DNA of 64,000 nucleotides, taken from the NCBI RefSeq assembly GCF_019097855.1, contig NZ_JAHRGL010000011.1:1-64000 (forward strand), in the 5' to 3' direction. The translations under genes were made by a program, and so were the position numbers. Position 1 is the stretch's first letter; each line of letters starts with the position of its first letter. The stretch comes from Geopseudomonas aromaticivorans (GTDB lineage Bacteria; Pseudomonadota; Gammaproteobacteria; Pseudomonadales; Pseudomonadaceae). Positions 42,100 to 50,864 of this stretch are shown here, one piece after another. The notes under the pieces were generated by a model, which was not told the DNA's origin, ran no database searches, and saw nothing but the letters and a program-made list of their open reading frames with translations.

Positions 42100-43347
42100 A
42101 TGGATGCTCTGCTGATCGTCGGTGGCCTGCTGCTGATCCTGTTCGGGATGGTCTGGTTGGTGGTGCAGGCTTTTTCCACCAGCCTGCTGTGGGGCGTGGG
42201 CAGCCTGCTGCCGCCATTGCCCTTGCTGTTCATCGTGCGGCACTGGCAGCGTGCGCGCAGCTCGGTGACGCTGATGGGCATGGGCTGCATTCCTCTGGTG
42301 GTCGGCCTGACTCTGCTGGCCAGCCACGACGCCGACCGCCTCGCCGCCATCCTCAGCCTGCGCTGGCTGGAGCCGGAGGCCAAAGTGGCCCGCGAGCTGG
42401 ACATCCAGCTGCGCGGCGAATTCAACGGCAAGCCCTTCGCTCCCGAACTGGGCGAGTTGATCGACGGCACCCTGATCCTGCGCGAAGGCGACGATTTCTT
42501 CGCCCGCCGCGAGCTGAGCATCCGTCTGCCCAGCCAGCCGAGCGGCGATCTGCAGCTCAACGTGCTACCCGATGATCGCGACAACCTGCCGGCGATCGAA
42601 CTCAGCTGGTTGCTGCCTGACCACGATCTGCCCGAGACGCGACGGGTCATCAGTGGCTACACCCTGCACCTGGATCTCAAGAGTGCCGAGCCGAACCTGC
42701 TGCGTGGCGACTTCCATCTGGTGCTGCCGTCCGGCTACCGCACCTCGCTGAGTGGCAAGGTGGAGCTCTATACCAGTGACCTGCGTTATCGCAACGGACG
42801 TGTCGACACCCGGCACAACTCGCAGGCAACCCTCGAGTGGCTGATCGTCGACTATCTGCAGCGCAATACGCGGACCCGGGCCGTCGAACTCGCCCCGCTA
42901 CCGCCCATGGATCTGGACAGCCACCAGCTCGATCTCGACGTGGAGGCGCGCATTGCCGGGGTGGCCAGGCGGATGCCACTGACCCTCGTGCGCAGCGACC
43001 TGCAGGGCTGGCGGGTCCAGGGCGATCAGGCGCCGGCCCTGCCGCCGCCCAGCGAGGACGACCTGCTGCGCACGGCGCCGGTGCCGACCACGGTGGTGCG
43101 TGGCGAGGAGCGGCCGCTCGACCGGCGCATCGGTTTTTCCCTCGAGAGCCTGCTGGATCGCCCGGGGCGTTACCTGGGCGCGCGGGTGCGGGTGATGACC
43201 GAGCGTGGCCGCAGCGCGGAGGGGCGCTTCGACGGCATCAATGCGGAGGGGCGGCTGGTGATCCAGCATGCCCTCGGCGGGCAGGGCGAGGCCAGCTTCC
43301 TGCTGCGCTCGAGCGAAGTGACGCAGATCGAGCTGTTGGAGCCCTGA
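42100..43347 (+). CDS. Membrane protein of unknown function
   Basis: A 415-residue protein. Two or three N-terminal hydrophobic segments (about residues 3-28, 32-48 and 62-78) are followed by a ~320-residue soluble part of beta-rich look, probably periplasmic, with a final segment (YLGARVRVMTERGRSAEGRF and a closing SSEVTQIELLEP) resembling an OB- or Sm-like barrel. I recognise no enzyme motif. It is sometimes labelled MFS transporter in relatives, which the sequence does not support. The ribosome site at 42100 is weak. It lies upstream of htpG, with about 100 bases between. Confidence 0.65.
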   Translation: MDALLIVGGLLLILFGMVWLVVQAFSTSLLWGVGSLLPPLPLLFIVRHWQRARSSVTLMGMGCIPLVVGLTLLASHDADRLAAILSLRWLEPEAKVARELDIQLRGEFNGKPFAPELGELIDGTLILREGDDFFARRELSIRLPSQPSGDLQLNVLPDDRDNLPAIELSWLLPDHDLPETRRVISGYTLHLDLKSAEPNLLRGDFHLVLPSGYRTSLSGKVELYTSDLRYRNGRVDTRHNSQATLEWLIVDYLQRNTRTRAVELAPLPPMDLDSHQLDLDVEARIAGVARRMPLTLVRSDLQGWRVQGDQAPALPPPSEDDLLRTAPVPTTVVRGEERPLDRRIGFSLESLLDRPGRYLGARVRVMTERGRSAEGRFDGINAEGRLVIQHALGGQGEASFLLRSSEVTQIELLEP

Positions 43348-43448
43348 TTTTCCGGCCGCGGGTGCCAAGCCCTTGAAATCCCGGACGAAGTCTCCATATC
43401 CATGGCATTCGCCGCACACGCGGCCTGTCATCCGTGGAGTTCGCATTC

Positions 43449-45347
43449 ATGAGCGTGGAGACTCGCAAAGAGACCCTGGGTTTTCAGACTGAAGTGAAGC
43501 AGCTGCTTCAGCTGATGATCCATTCCCTGTATTCGAACAAGGAGATCTTCCTGCGGGAACTGATCTCCAACGCCTCCGACGCCGCCGACAAGCTGCGTTT
43601 CGAGGCGCTGGCCCAGCCGGAACTGCTCGAAGGTGGCGACCCGCTGAAGATCCGCGTCAGCTTCGACAAGGACGCCCGCACCGTCACCCTCGAGGACAAC
43701 GGCATCGGCATGAGCCGCGACGATGTCATCTCGCACCTCGGCACCATCGCCAAGTCCGGCACTGCCGACTTCCTCAAGAACCTCTCCGGCGACCAGAAGA
43801 AGGATTCGCAGCTGATCGGCCAGTTCGGCGTCGGCTTCTATTCGGCGTTCATCGTCGCTGACCAGGTCGACGTCTACAGCCGCCGCGCCGGCCTGCCGGC
43901 CAGCGAGGGTGTGCACTGGAGCTCAAAGGGCGAGGGCGAGTTCGACATCGCCGCCATCGACAAGGCCGAGCGCGGTACCCGCATCGTCCTGCACCTGAAG
44001 GCCGACGAAACCGAGTTCGCCGACGGCTGGCGCCTGCGCAACATCATCAAGAAGTACTCCGACCACATCGCCCTGCCGATCGAGCTGCCGAAAGAGCAGT
44101 TCGGTGAAGAAAAGCCGGCCGACGTGGAGTGGGAAACCGTCAACCGCGCCAGCGCGCTGTGGACTCGTCCGCGCAGCGAGGTGAAGGACGAGGAATACCA
44201 GGAGTTCTACAAGCACGTCGCCCACGACTTCGAGAACCCGCTGTCCTGGAGCCACAACAAGGTCGAGGGCAAGCTCGAGTACACCTCGCTGCTCTACGTG
44301 CCGGGCAAGGCGCCGTTCGACCTGTACCAGCGCGAAGCGCCCAAGGGCCTCAAGCTCTACGTGCAGCGCGTGTTCATCATGGACCAGGCCGACCAGTTCC
44401 TGCCGCTGTACCTGCGCTTCATCAAGGGTGTGGTCGACTCCAACGACCTGTCGCTGAACGTCTCCCGCGAGATCCTGCAGTCCGGCCCGGTGATCGACTC
44501 GATGAAGTCGGCGCTGACCAAGCGCGTGCTGGACATGCTGGAGAAGCTGGCCAAGGACAAGCCGGACGACTACAAGACCTTCTGGAAGGCCTTCGGCCAG
44601 GTGCTCAAGGAAGGTCCGGCGGAAGACTTCGCCAACAAGGAGAAGATCGCCGGCCTGCTGCGCTTCGCGTCGACTTCCGATGCCAGCGGCGAGCAGAGCG
44701 TGGCGCTGGCCGACTACCTCGGCCGCCTGAAGGAAGGCCAGGACAAGATCTACTACCTCACCGGCGAGTCCTATGCCCAGGTCAAGAACAGCCCTCACCT
44801 GGAGGTGTTCCGCAAGAAGGGCATCGAGGTGCTGCTGCTCACCGACCGCATCGACGAGTGGCTGATGAGCTACCTCACCGAGTTCGACGGCAAGCAGCTG
44901 GTCGACGTCGCCCGCGGCGACCTGGACCTGGGCAAGCTGGACTCGGAAGAGGACAAGAAGGCCCAGGAAGAGGTGGCCAAGGCCAAGGAAGGGCTGGTCG
45001 AGCGGCTGAAGAGTGCGCTGGGCGAGCAGGTGGCCGAGGTGCGCGTGTCCCACCGCCTGACCGACTCGCCGGCGATCCTCGCCATCGGCGAGCAGGATCT
45101 CGGCCTGCAGATGCGTCAGATCCTCGAGGCCAGCGGGCAGAAGGTGCCCGAATCCAAGCCGATCTTCGAGATCAACCCGGCCCACCCGCTGATCGAGAAG
45201 CTGGATGCCGAGGCCGACGAGAACCGCTTTGCCGACCTGTCGCACATCCTCTTCGACCAGGCGGCGCTGGCTGCCGGCGACAGCCTGAAGGATCCGGCCG
45301 CCTACGTGCAGCGCCTGAACAAGCTGCTGGTGGAGCTGTCGGCCTGA
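43449..45347 (+). CDS. htpG: Molecular chaperone HtpG (Hsp90)
   Basis: The 632-residue bacterial Hsp90, an ATP-driven chaperone. ATP-binding N-terminal domain motifs are visible: [18 protein letters not shown]-type segment (with the catalytic Glu), [10 protein letters not shown], and [17 protein letters not shown]. The middle domain has [18 protein letters not shown] and [12 protein letters not shown]-type motifs. A GGAG about ten bases ahead supports the ATG at 43449. A strong terminator follows. Confidence 0.97.
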   Translation: MSVETRKETLGFQTEVKQLLQLMIHSLYSNKEIFLRELISNASDAADKLRFEALAQPELLEGGDPLKIRVSFDKDARTVTLEDNGIGMSRDDVISHLGTIAKSGTADFLKNLSGDQKKDSQLIGQFGVGFYSAFIVADQVDVYSRRAGLPASEGVHWSSKGEGEFDIAAIDKAERGTRIVLHLKADETEFADGWRLRNIIKKYSDHIALPIELPKEQFGEEKPADVEWETVNRASALWTRPRSEVKDEEYQEFYKHVAHDFENPLSWSHNKVEGKLEYTSLLYVPGKAPFDLYQREAPKGLKLYVQRVFIMDQADQFLPLYLRFIKGVVDSNDLSLNVSREILQSGPVIDSMKSALTKRVLDMLEKLAKDKPDDYKTFWKAFGQVLKEGPAEDFANKEKIAGLLRFASTSDASGEQSVALADYLGRLKEGQDKIYYLTGESYAQVKNSPHLEVFRKKGIEVLLLTDRIDEWLMSYLTEFDGKQLVDVARGDLDLGKLDSEEDKKAQEEVAKAKEGLVERLKSALGEQVAEVRVSHRLTDSPAILAIGEQDLGLQMRQILEASGQKVPESKPIFEINPAHPLIEKLDAEADENRFADLSHILFDQAALAAGDSLKDPAAYVQRLNKLLVELSA

Positions 45348-45379
45348 TGGCCTGACCGCACACTTGCGCATGTAGCGAG

Positions 45380-45415
45380 AATGCCGCTCACCTGTTCCGG
45401 GTGAGCGGCATTTTT
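45380..45415 (+). terminator. Rho-independent terminator after htpG
   Basis: Perfect 13-base stem AATGCCGCTCACC/GGTGAGCGGCATT with a 7-base loop and TTTTT at the 3' side. The leading AA also lets it work leftward for polX. Confidence 0.85.
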
Positions 45416-45446
45416 CATGGCGCAGCGCGCAGGCCGAGGGGCGGTG

Positions 45447-47165
45447 TCAGCGCTTGAGCCAGCGGCGCAGCTCCGCCAATGGTCGGGTGTTCAGCACGTC
45501 CTTCGCCTCCAGCCAGCCGCGGCGGGCCTGGCCGATGCCGAAGCGCAGGCCGGCGAAATCCAGCGTGCGGTGGGCGTCGGAGCTGATGGCGATGGGCACA
45601 CCGGCATCCCGGGCCTCGCGGCAGTGCAGGTCGTCGAGATCGAGGCGTTCGGCTTGCGCGTTGAGCTCCAGCGCGCAGCCGCGCTGGCGAGCGGCGGCGA
45701 TCAGGGCCGTGAAATCGCAGTTGATCGGTGGTCGCTCGCCCAGCAGCCGCCCGCTGGGGTGGGCGAGGATGCTGAAATGCCGGTGCTCCATGGCGCGCAG
45801 CAGGCGGCGCGTCTGCTGCTCCTTGGCGAGATTGAAGGCACTGTGCACGGCGCCGACCACCAGGTCGAGGCGGCCGAGGATGGCGTCCGGCAGATCCAGG
45901 CTGCCGTCCTCAAGGATGTCCACCTCGATGCCCTTGAGCAGGGTGATGCCGACGAGCTGCTCGTTTAGCGCGTCGATCTGTTCGATCTGCCGGGCCAGCC
46001 CGTCGGCATCCAGGCCGTGGGTGATGGCCAGGCGGTGGGAGTGGTCGGTGATCGCCAGGTATTCCAGCCCGGCGGATTGGGCGGCGGTGGCCATTTCCTC
46101 GAGGGTGTTGCGTCCGTCGCTGGCGCGGGTATGGGCGTGCAGGTCGCCACGCAGATCGCCCAGCTCCACCAGCGTGGGCAGCGTGCCGGCCAACGCTGCC
46201 TCGATCTCGCCGCGGCCTTCGCGCAGCTCCGGGGCGATCCACGGTAGGCCGAGGGCCTGGTACATCGCCTCCTCGCTGTCGCCGGCGATGCGCTGCTTGC
46301 CGCGATAGACGCCGTATTCGCTGATCTTCAGCCCGCGCCCCTGGGCCATGCGCCGCAGGGCGATGTTGTGCGCCTTGCTGCCGGTCAGGTAGAGCAGCCC
46401 TGCCCCCCAGGACGGCGGCGCGAGCAGGCGCAGGTCGACCTGCAGGCCGGAATGCAGCAGCACGCTGGCGCGGGTGGTGCCGGCGGCCAGCACGCGGCCG
46501 ACCTCGGTATCGCCGGTCAGGCGCTGGATCGCCGGGCTGCCGCGCCGTGCGCTGACCAGGATGTCCAGATCGCCGACCGTGTCGCGGCACCGGCGGAAGC
46601 TGCCGGCGGTCGCTACCTCGATCACCCCGGGCACCTTGCCCAGCTCGGCGACCAGGCGTTCGGCAATCGGCGCGACCCGGTTCAGCAGCCAGCGCTGCGG
46701 GGTGTGCAGCAGCAGTTCGACCGCTTGCAGCAGGCGCTCCTCGGTCTGCTCGCCGAAGCCGTGCAGCTGGCGGATGCGTCCTGCGCGGGCGGCCTGCTGC
46801 AGCTCGGCCGGGGTCTGGATGCCCAGTTCGTGCCACAGGCGGGCGACTCGTCGCGGCCCCAGGGTAGACACCTTGAGCAGTTCGCGCAGACCGGCCGGCA
46901 CCTCGCCGCGCAGGCGCTGCAGGATGGCGCAACTTCCGGTGCTGGCAATTTCGCCGATCTTGCCCGCCAGGTCCTCGCCGATGCCAGGCAGCTTGGGCAG
47001 CGCCTGGCCACTGGCAAGCAGGCCGGCGATGTCCGGGGCGAAGGCCTGCAGGGTGCGCGCGGCGTTGCGGTAGGCACGGATGCGGAACGGGTTGGCTTCT
47101 TCCAGTTCGAGAATGTCGGCGATCTCCTCGAGCACGGCGGCGATCTCGGCGTTGCTCACGCTCAT
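45447..47165 (-). CDS. polX: DNA polymerase/3'-5' exonuclease PolX
   Basis: A 572-residue family X DNA polymerase with a PHP exonuclease domain, for gap filling in DNA repair. Order: helix-hairpin-helix region (LPKLPGIGEDLAGKIGEIAS), nucleotidyl-transfer motif with metal Asp pair (GSFRRCRDTVGDLDILVS), and C-terminal PHP domain with metal-binding DLHAHTRASDGRN and AITDHSHRL. Length matches B. subtilis PolX (570). The ATG at 47165 overlaps the stop of the CapA-type gene in an ATGA junction, so the two are translated in step. Confidence 0.93.
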   Translation of the reverse strand: MSVSNAEIAAVLEEIADILELEEANPFRIRAYRNAARTLQAFAPDIAGLLASGQALPKLPGIGEDLAGKIGEIASTGSCAILQRLRGEVPAGLRELLKVSTLGPRRVARLWHELGIQTPAELQQAARAGRIRQLHGFGEQTEERLLQAVELLLHTPQRWLLNRVAPIAERLVAELGKVPGVIEVATAGSFRRCRDTVGDLDILVSARRGSPAIQRLTGDTEVGRVLAAGTTRASVLLHSGLQVDLRLLAPPSWGAGLLYLTGSKAHNIALRRMAQGRGLKISEYGVYRGKQRIAGDSEEAMYQALGLPWIAPELREGRGEIEAALAGTLPTLVELGDLRGDLHAHTRASDGRNTLEEMATAAQSAGLEYLAITDHSHRLAITHGLDADGLARQIEQIDALNEQLVGITLLKGIEVDILEDGSLDLPDAILGRLDLVVGAVHSAFNLAKEQQTRRLLRAMEHRHFSILAHPSGRLLGERPPINCDFTALIAAARQRGCALELNAQAERLDLDDLHCREARDAGVPIAISSDAHRTLDFAGLRFGIGQARRGWLEAKDVLNTRPLAELRRWLKR

Positions 47166-48289
47166 GGCGCGCCCCGTGGCCAAGTCAGGGCGAAGCTGCC
47201 GTCGATCTGCTGACGGATGCCGCAGCCGAAGGTGGCGCATTCGCGGGCGAGGGTGTCGAACAGCCAGCGGCGATCGGCGCCTTCGGCCAGGTTGATGCGC
47301 AGGCGCTGCAGGCGCGTCGGCACCATGTCCAGGCCAAGCAGGCGGCCGTCGTCGTGCAGGCGGACGAAATACAGCAGCCCCAGTTCGCCGCGAAAGGCGT
47401 CATGGCCCTCGATGCCTTCGTAGTCGTTGAGGCGGTCGCCGCAGCCATAGAGGATCAGTCGCTGACGGTGTACCTCGATACCCTTGATATGGTGCGAGGA
47501 GTGGCCGTTGACCAGGTCGACACCGGCCTGCTCGATCAGGCCGTGGGCGAAGGCGCGCTGTTCGGCGGGGACGGCAAAGTCCCAGTTGTCGCCCCAGTGC
47601 AGCGATACCAGCACGCGGTCGCCACTCTGCCGCGCGGCGCGGATCAAGCCGGCCACATGGGCCAGGCTGCGCGGCGACAGGTCGTCCAGTCGCGCCACCC
47701 CCGGCTGATGCGGGCCGGCCGCCCACCACGAGGGAATGCCGCTGTCCGGTAGACCGAAGGCGAACACCAGCAGGCGCCGCCCCTCCGGCAGCGCCAGCAC
47801 CGCCGGTGCTTCGGCACTGGCTCGGTCGAAACCGGCGCCGGCCCAGGGCATGCCATGGGCCGTGAGGGTGTCCAGGGTGTCGCGCAAGCCGACCTCGCCC
47901 CAGTCCAGCACATGGTTGTTGGCCAGGGTGCAGCAGTTGATTCCGGCAGCGCGCAGCAGCGGGAAGTTCTCCGGGGTCATGCGGTAGTTGATGCCCTTGG
48001 GCTCCGGTCGGCCGTGGCGGGTCACTGCGGTTTCCAGATTGATCAGGCGTATCTGTGGCTGGCGGCGCTGCAGCTCGGCCAAGGCGTCGCCCCAGACATA
48101 GGCGAAGTCCACCGGCCGCTCGATGGGGCCGCAGCGCTGCTCGGCCAGCACCACGTAGTCGCGGGCGTCGTGCACGTAGTCCTCGTACAGCCGCGGATCG
48201 CCGGGGTGCGGCAGGATCTGGTCGATGCCACGGGCCGGCATGACATCGCCGAGGAGGAACAGGCTGAGCGGGTTTTCCACGCTGGCCAT
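47162..48289 (-). CDS. CapA family metallophosphatase-like protein
   Basis: A 375-residue protein of the CapA/PgsA (PGA_cap) family with a calcineurin-like metallophosphatase core: LLGDVMPARGID near the N-terminus, INLETAVTR, CTLANNHVLDWG with the metal-binding Asn-His, and SLHWGDNW and NGHSSHHIKGIE with further His ligands. Unlike capsule-linked CapA it has no signal peptide or membrane anchor, so it is probably cytoplasmic. AAGGTAGG lies ahead of the ATG. Stop and polX start overlap (ATGA). The substrate is unknown. Confidence 0.88.
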   Translation of the reverse strand: MASVENPLSLFLLGDVMPARGIDQILPHPGDPRLYEDYVHDARDYVVLAEQRCGPIERPVDFAYVWGDALAELQRRQPQIRLINLETAVTRHGRPEPKGINYRMTPENFPLLRAAGINCCTLANNHVLDWGEVGLRDTLDTLTAHGMPWAGAGFDRASAEAPAVLALPEGRRLLVFAFGLPDSGIPSWWAAGPHQPGVARLDDLSPRSLAHVAGLIRAARQSGDRVLVSLHWGDNWDFAVPAEQRAFAHGLIEQAGVDLVNGHSSHHIKGIEVHRQRLILYGCGDRLNDYEGIEGHDAFRGELGLLYFVRLHDDGRLLGLDMVPTRLQRLRINLAEGADRRWLFDTLARECATFGCGIRQQIDGSFALTWPRGAP

Positions 48290-48350
48290 GGCTGCCTACC
48301 TTGCGGCGGTAAGCCCGCCGCCGGACTTCGGAGTGGGTATCTCCCTCGGT

Positions 48351-50771
48351 TCACTTATCGGCCTGCCCGTTGCCGGCAGGGCCGTCTGACTGTGGATGAG
48401 CATAGCGCTGACGCAGCTCGCTCAACTCGCGCAGCCGCCGCTGCACTGCGCCGTTGATCGTCCCGGCGGGGAACTGGCCCTGGGCGTCGGCGACGCCGGC
48501 GGGCAGGCCGGTGAGCAGCGCCATGGCCTGCTCGGCGTGCTCCACCGCATGTACGTGGAAGCGCCCGCCGGCCACCGCGTCCACCACCTCGCGGCGCAGC
48601 ATCAGGTGTTTGATGTTGCCTTGCGGAATGATCACTCCCTGGCTGCCGGAGAGGCCGCGGGCGGCGCACAGATCGAAGAAGCCCTCGATCTTCTCGTTGA
48701 CCCCGCCGATCACCTGCATGCGCCCGTGCTGGTCCACCGAGCCGGTGATGGCCAGGTCCTGGCGCAGCGGCAGGTCGGCCAGCGCCGACTGCAGCACGCA
48801 CAGCTCGGCGGCCGAGGCGCTGTCGCCATCGATGCCGCCATAGGACTGCTCGAACACCAGACTGGCCGAAAACGACAGTGGCTGGCTGCCGCCGAAGCGG
48901 CTGGCCAAGTAGGCGCAAAGTATCAGCACGCCCTTGGAGTGCAGCGCGCCGCCCAGCTCCACCTCGCGCTCGATGTCGATCACCTTACCGTCGCCCAGGC
49001 GCGCCGTGGCGCTGATTCGCGCCGGATGGCCGAAGGCGTGGGCGCCCAGTTGCAGCACCGCCAAGCCGTTGATCTGCGCCACGCACTGGCCGGTGCTGTC
49101 GATGTGGCGCAGGTCGCGCAGGGCGGCCTCGAGCAGACGCTCACGCAGCTGGTCGGCGCGGTACAGGCGTTCGCGCACCGCCCGCTCGACGTCCTCGCGG
49201 CGCACCTGCGCCCGCTGCTGCTGGCCGGCCCAGTAGTCGGCTTCGCGCATCAGGTCGAGCAGGTCCTGCAGGTGCAGCGACAGCTTCTCGCCGTCGGCCG
49301 CCGCGCGCGCGGCCTGCTCGATCAGCCGCGCCACTGCGGGGCCGTCCAGCGGGCGCAGTTGCTCGCGGCGCTGCAGGGTGGCGATCAGCTGCGCGTACAG
49401 CCGGGTGTTGTCCGCGCTGCGCGGCAGGTCCTCGGCGAAATCGGCCTCGACCTTGAACAGCAGGGGGAACTCGGGATCGTACTGGGTCAGCAGGTAGTAG
49501 AGCAGGCGGTCGCCGATCAGCACGACCTTCACCTCCAGCGGGATCGGGTCGGGCTCCAGGGAGATGGTGCTGGCCAGGCTGAGGATCTGCTCCAGCGACT
49601 GGATGCGCAGCTCGCGGGCCTGCAGCGCGCGCTTGAGCGCCTCCCAGGCGAACGGCGTGGTCAGCAGCTTGCGCGCGTCGAGCAGCAGGTAGCCGCCGTT
49701 GGCGCGGTGCAGGGCGCCGCCCTTGATCAGGGTGAAGTCGGTATGCAGGGTGCCCATCTGCGCCTGGTGCTCGATGCGCCCGATCAGGTTCTGGTAGCTC
49801 GGGTAGTCCTCGTAGACCAGCGGCGCGCCCTGGCTGCCGCCGTTGTCCACCAGCACGTTGACGAAGTAGCGGTTGAACGGGGTCAGGCGCTGGCGGTCGA
49901 GCAGTTTCTCCGCCGGCGCCGAGCCGAAGATCTCCAGCCCCTTCTCGACGATGTCGAGCTTGACCTCGGCGAGGAAGGCGGCGACTTCGGCGAGTCTGGA
50001 GTAGCGCGCTTCCAGATCGATGAACTGGCGCTCGACCGTGGCACGGGTGACCGCCTCGTTGAGCTGCTCGACCTGCTGGTCGTGCTCGCGGCTGGCGGCG
50101 GCGCCCTGCTGCAGGGCCTGGCGCAGTACCTGGCGGATGCGCTCGGTGTGCTCCTCGATCTGCTGCTTCTCCTCGGCCGGCAGCTTGTCGAAGGCCTCGG
50201 CATCCAGCACCTCGCCGTCCTTCAGCGGCGCCAGGGTGAAGCCGGCCGGGGTGCGCAGCAGGATGATCCCGGCGGCGCGGGCCTGGCTGTCGACGCTGCC
50301 GAACAGTTCCTCCTCGCGGGCCTTGAACTTGTCCTTGAGGCCCTGCATGGCGTTACGGTACTCGTCGCTGTCGAACGCTGCCGGCAGCGCCACCAGCAGG
50401 CTGCGTACCAGCGTGCGCATGTCGGCCTGCAGGTCAGTGCCGGTGCCGGCCGGCAGGCGCAGCACGCGGGGCTTGTGCGGGGCACGGAAATTGTTGATGT
50501 AGCACCAGTCGCTGGGCGGCGCGATCTGGGCGGCCTGCTGACTGAGCAGGTGACGGACGATGGCGTGCTTGCCCAGCCCCGGCGAGCCCATCACATACAG
50601 GTTGTAGCCCTCGTGCTGGATGCCGACGCCGAAGTTCAACGCCGCCAGGGCCCGCTCCTGGCCGAGGCTGGCCTCCAGGTCGGGCAGGTCGCTGGTGCTG
50701 TCGCAGCCCAGCTCCGCCACGTCGCAGGCGTGGTAGAGCTGTTGGGCGGTCAGTTCATGCGGGGGCGGCAC
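48351..50771 (-). CDS. Lon-like ATP-dependent serine protease (LonB/AAA type)
   Basis: An 806-residue protease without the N-terminal substrate domain of classical Lon. A Walker A-like motif GSPGLGKHAIVRHLL is near residue 62; a long coiled insert (about residues 150-270) follows; the C-terminal proteolytic domain has the catalytic Ser in GIDGDSASAAELCV and the Lys in GGVNEKIEGFFDLC, the Ser-Lys dyad. AAAGGAGG six bases before the GTG at 50771 is a near-perfect ribosome site. It belongs to the Lon-like family common in pseudomonads and probably degrades damaged or regulatory proteins. It stands between capA and mgtA on the same strand. Confidence 0.9.
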   Translation of the reverse strand: MPPPHELTAQQLYHACDVAELGCDSTSDLPDLEASLGQERALAALNFGVGIQHEGYNLYVMGSPGLGKHAIVRHLLSQQAAQIAPPSDWCYINNFRAPHKPRVLRLPAGTGTDLQADMRTLVRSLLVALPAAFDSDEYRNAMQGLKDKFKAREEELFGSVDSQARAAGIILLRTPAGFTLAPLKDGEVLDAEAFDKLPAEEKQQIEEHTERIRQVLRQALQQGAAASREHDQQVEQLNEAVTRATVERQFIDLEARYSRLAEVAAFLAEVKLDIVEKGLEIFGSAPAEKLLDRQRLTPFNRYFVNVLVDNGGSQGAPLVYEDYPSYQNLIGRIEHQAQMGTLHTDFTLIKGGALHRANGGYLLLDARKLLTTPFAWEALKRALQARELRIQSLEQILSLASTISLEPDPIPLEVKVVLIGDRLLYYLLTQYDPEFPLLFKVEADFAEDLPRSADNTRLYAQLIATLQRREQLRPLDGPAVARLIEQAARAAADGEKLSLHLQDLLDLMREADYWAGQQQRAQVRREDVERAVRERLYRADQLRERLLEAALRDLRHIDSTGQCVAQINGLAVLQLGAHAFGHPARISATARLGDGKVIDIEREVELGGALHSKGVLILCAYLASRFGGSQPLSFSASLVFEQSYGGIDGDSASAAELCVLQSALADLPLRQDLAITGSVDQHGRMQVIGGVNEKIEGFFDLCAARGLSGSQGVIIPQGNIKHLMLRREVVDAVAGGRFHVHAVEHAEQAMALLTGLPAGVADAQGQFPAGTINGAVQRRLRELSELRQRYAHPQSDGPAGNGQADK

Positions 50772-50864
50772 GGTGGGCCTCCTTTGCCTTGGGCTTTCCG
50801 ATGGTCGTCACTGATTGATTAAAGATCACCGGCGGCATTTCGATAGGCGTCCAGCCGCAAGCGC

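Noticed and set aside
42100-43347. Assignment of this gene as an MFS transporter.
   Set aside because: It has only two or three N-terminal helices and a long soluble part, not twelve helices.
50815-50829. TTGAT-N5-ATCAC upstream of the Lon-like gene, resembling an FNR/Anr box.
   Set aside because: The spacing is five bases, not four, and it would place the transcription start almost on top of the ribosome site.
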